Shown: in pieces, positions 5,991-8,407 of the stretch
How the letters are laid out: each line of letters begins with the position of its first letter
How positions within the stretch are numbered: position 1 is the stretch's first letter
DNA from: Gemmatimonadota bacterium
GTDB lineage: Bacteria; ARS69
NCBI GenBank assembly: GCA_021604925.1
Contig: BQJX01000090.1
Location: 1 to 8,407 of the forward strand
Length of the DNA stretch: 8,407 nucleotides
Direction of reading: 5' to 3'
The notes under the pieces: generated by a model
Seen by the model: the letters and a program-made list of their open reading frames with translations, nothing else
What the model was told of the DNA's origin: nothing
Databases searched by the model: none
Program-made: the position numbers and the translations under genes

Positions 5991-7081
5991 CAGGGCGAGC
6001 GCTCCGCCGGGCTGAACTCGGGAAGCCGCTGGAGGCGCTTCCAGAGCGCCTCGGCCACGAACTCGTTGCCGAGTTCCGAGTAGTGACGTCCCGCCGCCGG
6101 AAAGAGGGCGTCGTTCGGAAGCAGGAAGAGCGGTTCCACCTCGGAGGGGCTCAGCGATCGGAAGTCGCCCGTGAGATCGATGGTCCGCACTCCCGCGGCG
6201 CGCAGGTTCGCGATGACGGTCTCCCGGAGCGGGTCCACGCCCTGGGACTGGTACTCGGGAAGGGTGGTCAGCCAGACCGCCACGAACTGACGTCCGCGGC
6301 GCTCGTGGTCGCGGTGCAGTTGGGCGATGGCGGCCACCCCGATGCGCGTGGCCTCGGAGAGGGCGAGCCTGGGCTCCGGCGCCGGATCCACGCTGCGGGC
6401 GGTCACCCGCAGGATCAGGCGTCCCGTGCGCGTGGCGGCCCACCAGCGGCCGGAACTTCCGGCCGGGCGGGGAACCGGCACGCCGTCGATGGTGGGAACC
6501 TCATCCACGAGCTGCAGCATCGGCTTGCCGTACCCGAAGAAGCGATCGTAGCGCATGCGCTGGAAGTCCTCCGAGATGAAGGCGAACACGTGCACCTGAT
6601 GATCCAGCGCGTCCTCCTCGCGGAGCGCCCAAAGATACGCCTGATCGACGCCGTAGCCGCCCTGCCCCTGGTTCACCGTCTGGATGCGGGGGTCGACCCG
6701 TTCGAGCGCCGCGCACCAGGTGTCTTGGTCATCGACCCCCCAACCGAGCGTGAACGAGTCCCCGGAACAGAGGATCCGGACCCGACCCGCGGGCACTTCC
6801 GGGTCGAAGTCGTGGGTGGCGCGGAATCCCTGGGCGTTCGTGGTGAGCGTTCGTCCCGGCCCGTAGAGATCCTTCACCTGGAGCGAAGGTTCGTTCACCC
6901 AGCCCAGTTCCTCGTCGTAGCGGGTATGGCGTCTCTCGGCCACCGGGATCGCGGCGGTGGGCTCGCCCAGCGCGGACAGGACGACCGCGGCCACTCCCTC
7001 GATCACCAGGAGCCCCAGCCCCACGGCCAGGGCCGTGAATACCAGCGTTCGCACACCGCCTCCGGTCGGGGAATCGCTCAT
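5990..7081 (-). CDS. Membrane-anchored SGNH/GDSL hydrolase-like protein
   Basis: A 363-residue protein with one N-terminal membrane segment (about 12-37, TLVFTALAVGLGLLVIEGVA) followed by an extracytoplasmic domain. Block I of the SGNH fold is ILCSGDSFTLGWGV (103-116), with Ser109 as the likely nucleophile. A Gly-rich block II is NQGQGGYGVDQ (137-147). Near the C-terminus LPNDALFPAAGRHYSELGN (321-339) supplies His333 as likely catalytic base, followed by FVAEALWKRL. The usual block III Asn is not evident: the matching strand reads FISEDFQRMRYDR (168-180). Such proteins hydrolyse or transfer acyl groups on surface glycans or lipids; no MBOAT acyltransferase partner is seen in the window. The ATG at 7081 overlaps the upstream stop as ATGA, and the TGA overlaps the permease ATG by one base. 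The frame is open to 7621, but the extension covers the preceding genes in another frame. The substrate is unknown. Confidence 0.82.
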   Translation of the reverse strand: MSDSPTGGGVRTLVFTALAVGLGLLVIEGVAAVVLSALGEPTAAIPVAERRHTRYDEELGWVNEPSLQVKDLYGPGRTLTTNAQGFRATHDFDPEVPAGRVRILCSGDSFTLGWGVDDQDTWCAALERVDPRIQTVNQGQGGYGVDQAYLWALREEDALDHQVHVFAFISEDFQRMRYDRFFGYGKPMLQLVDEVPTIDGVPVPRPAGSSGRWWAATRTGRLILRVTARSVDPAPEPRLALSEATRIGVAAIAQLHRDHERRGRQFVAVWLTTLPEYQSQGVDPLRETVIANLRAAGVRTIDLTGDFRSLSPSEVEPLFLLPNDALFPAAGRHYSELGNEFVAEALWKRLQRLPEFSPAERSP

Positions 7082-7500
7082 GACGACGAAGCCAGTTCGG
7101 CGAGCGCGCAGAGATCCGTTTCCGTGCGCGAGAGGATCCAGCCGTCCACGGTCACCACGTTGCCCGTGGCAAAGTCGGCCCGGATCTGTTGCTGGAGTAC
7201 GGTGCGCGGTCCGAGCCGACAGGCCGTCGGCCACTGGTCTCCCCGGAAGACGCGGGCCACCAACTCCTGCACGGAGGGCCGCACCCTGGCTCCGCTCAGC
7301 ACCCGCCGGCCGAGGGGGCGCACGCTCTCCGGATCGGCAAAGAAGTCCCGCAGGTGGAGCTCCAGCGGCCCGGAGTCCGGGCAGTTCACGGTGGTCAACG
7401 CCGGCCCGCGTGAATCGCCCATCCTCCGCATCACCAGCGTGAGGCCGCCCGCCGCGGCGACGGCGCCGCCCAGCGTGACCAGAAACGTGCGCCGCTTCAT
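7078..7500 (-). CDS. Small Tat-signal protein, probable partner of the GMC oxidoreductase
   Basis: A 140-residue protein beginning MKRRTFLVTLGGAVAAAGG, a convincing twin-arginine signal (RR-x-F-L, hydrophobic core with small residues), so it is exported folded or bound to a folded partner. The remainder is soluble, with Cys at 40, 94 and 131 and a conserved-looking C-terminal part (QQIRADFATGN, VDGWILSRTETDLCAL). I do not recognise a catalytic motif, and it does not obviously match the gluconate-2-dehydrogenase subunit 3 pattern, although the position beside a GMC gene fits a small or accessory subunit. The ATG at 7500 overlaps the GMC stop as ATGA, with GGGAG seven bases before it (7512-7508); its own stop overlaps the next start. 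Export of the GMC enzyme by hitchhiking on this signal is inference. Confidence 0.7.
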   Translation of the reverse strand: MKRRTFLVTLGGAVAAAGGLTLVMRRMGDSRGPALTTVNCPDSGPLELHLRDFFADPESVRPLGRRVLSGARVRPSVQELVARVFRGDQWPTACRLGPRTVLQQQIRADFATGNVVTVDGWILSRTETDLCALAELASSS

Positions 7501-8407
7501 CGGTCCGCTCCCGAATCCAGCCGACTCCGCAGCCGGTCCGCGAGTCGCAGCGCAAGCGCGACAATGGTGAACGTGGGATTGACCACGCCGGACGTGGGGA
7601 AGACGGAGCTTCCCGCCACAAACAGGTTGTCGAGGCCGTGCACGCGACCCTGCTCGTCCACCACGCCGCGCTTCTCGTCGCGGTGCATTCGCGTGGTGCC
7701 CAGGTGGTGCGCGGCGTACTGGAAGCGGCTCCAGTCGAAGTCGTCCTTGAGTCGAACGTTGGCGCGTCCCCCCAGCGAGCGGCCCAGCTCCGTCGCGAAC
7801 ACGTCCAGGAACCGAAGCGCGTGCGCGCGATCCTCGTCGGTCAGCTTCCACTCCAGCGTGGCCCGTCGCATGCCCAGCTCGTCGCGCTGGTCTCCCAGCC
7901 GCACCCGATTGGACGGATCCGGCGTCATCTCCAGATCCAGTCCCAGCATGCCCACGTACCACGGCGTGGGCGGCGTTGCGTCGTCGCCGACGGGACGCGT
8001 GACCTCCGCGGCGGCCGCGGCCACCGCGTCCAGCGCGGGAATGCGCGCCCGCGCCTCCGCCGGAATCGGTCCCAGACCCACCCCGTGGTGCGGGACGCGG
8101 TGCCGGCGCTGGGCGTCGGCGCGCAGCGTGAAGCGTCCCCACGTGAGGTGCCCGAGAAAGCTGTCGGTGTCGAAGCGCTCGTAGAGCGACAGCGCGTTCG
8201 GCGACGCGGCCAGCGTGACCAGACCGGGATCGTTCAGCCGGAACACGTGGTCCATGAAGTAGCGACCGACCTGATCGTGGCGGTTGCCCAGCCCCTGGGG
8301 ATCGTCCTTCGTGCAGTGGAGCAGCAGACGCGCGTTCTCGATGCCGCCGGTCGCCAGCACGAAGTGCCGGGCGCGCACCGAGAATCGAGGCCCGCCCAGG
8401 GTGGCCA
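7497..8407 (-). CDS. GMC family FAD-dependent oxidoreductase, 5' end outside window
   Basis: The last 302 residues of a glucose-methanol-choline family flavoenzyme, which oxidises an alcohol or sugar hydroxyl using FAD. The frame stays open to the right edge, so the FAD-binding N-terminus is missing from view. Visible hallmarks in order are FVLATGGIENARLLL, the end of the FAD-binding half; QVGRYFMDHV; TPDPSNRVRLGDQRDELG; HHLGTTRM with the catalytic His; and NLFVAGSSVFPTSGVVNPT, whose Asn would complete a His-Asn pair. The C-terminal tail is short and basic. GTG at 8378 lies inside a conserved core segment and is not the real start. The stop overlaps the start of the small Tat-signal protein, suggesting equimolar production of a complex. 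The substrate is undetermined; this branch of GMC proteins includes periplasmic dehydrogenases with small Tat subunits. Confidence 0.92.
   Translation of the reverse strand, partial: ATLGGPRFSVRARHFVLATGGIENARLLLHCTKDDPQGLGNRHDQVGRYFMDHVFRLNDPGLVTLAASPNALSLYERFDTDSFLGHLTWGRFTLRADAQRRHRVPHHGVGLGPIPAEARARIPALDAVAAAAAEVTRPVGDDATPPTPWYVGMLGLDLEMTPDPSNRVRLGDQRDELGMRRATLEWKLTDEDRAHALRFLDVFATELGRSLGGRANVRLKDDFDWSRFQYAAHHLGTTRMHRDEKRGVVDEQGRVHGLDNLFVAGSSVFPTSGVVNPTFTIVALALRLADRLRSRLDSGADR

Noticed and set aside
6083..7570. Plus-strand open frame of 495 codons opposite the SGNH and Tat-signal genes
   Set aside because: It crosses two real genes on the other strand, has no recognisable domain, and no ribosome site was found.
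8376..8378. GTG at 8378 as the GMC start
   Set aside because: It lies within the conserved core just before FVLATGGIENARLLL, and the frame continues open to the window edge; the gene is cut by the edge.

Overview
The window is G+C-rich, roughly two thirds by eye, and densely coding. It holds seven complete protein genes plus one gene cut by the right edge. Two secreted beta-helix proteins, one with a C-terminal FlgD/T9SS-like sorting domain, sit near ordinary metabolic genes. That combination suggests an uncultured, Gram-negative-like bacterium of the FCB type, and the style of the beta-helix proteins recalls Candidatus Eisenbacteria. This is inference from protein style; no marker gene is present. 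I see no rRNA, tRNA, CRISPR array, insertion sequence or attachment site.

There are three transcription blocks. (1) Minus strand, 2732 to 4: two tandem paralogous genes for exported right-handed parallel beta-helix proteins, joined by an ATGA stop/start overlap. Only the downstream one carries a C-terminal sorting-type domain. (2) Plus strand, 2972 to 5239: a pyruvate kinase followed with zero spacing by a CDP-alcohol phosphatidyltransferase. Blocks 1 and 2 diverge from a 239-bp control region (2733-2971), the only sizeable non-coding stretch. It holds a candidate minus-strand promoter, a 12-bp perfect palindrome, two GTCAAA hexamers one helical turn apart, and a small hairpin just before a strong Shine-Dalgarno sequence. 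(3) Minus strand, from beyond the right edge to 5271: GMC-family oxidoreductase (5' end outside the window), a small Tat-signal protein, a membrane-anchored SGNH-hydrolase-like protein and a TauE/SafE permease. All four are chained by 4-, 4- and 1-nt overlaps. Blocks 2 and 3 converge with only 31 bp between stop codons and no recognisable terminator.

The most interesting part is block 2. A glycolytic-type kinase and a lipid or polyol-phosphate head-group transferase are rarely thought of as one unit, yet here they abut exactly. Both differ from textbook sequences at active-site positions. The transferase has Gly where the fourth motif Asp (proposed catalytic base) belongs. The kinase has Lys where K+-dependent enzymes have Glu117, and DRGD in place of ARGD. 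Block 3 looks like a cell-envelope redox and esterase/acyl-transfer module. Its Tat-signal protein is probably the partner of the GMC enzyme, but its substrate cannot be read from sequence.
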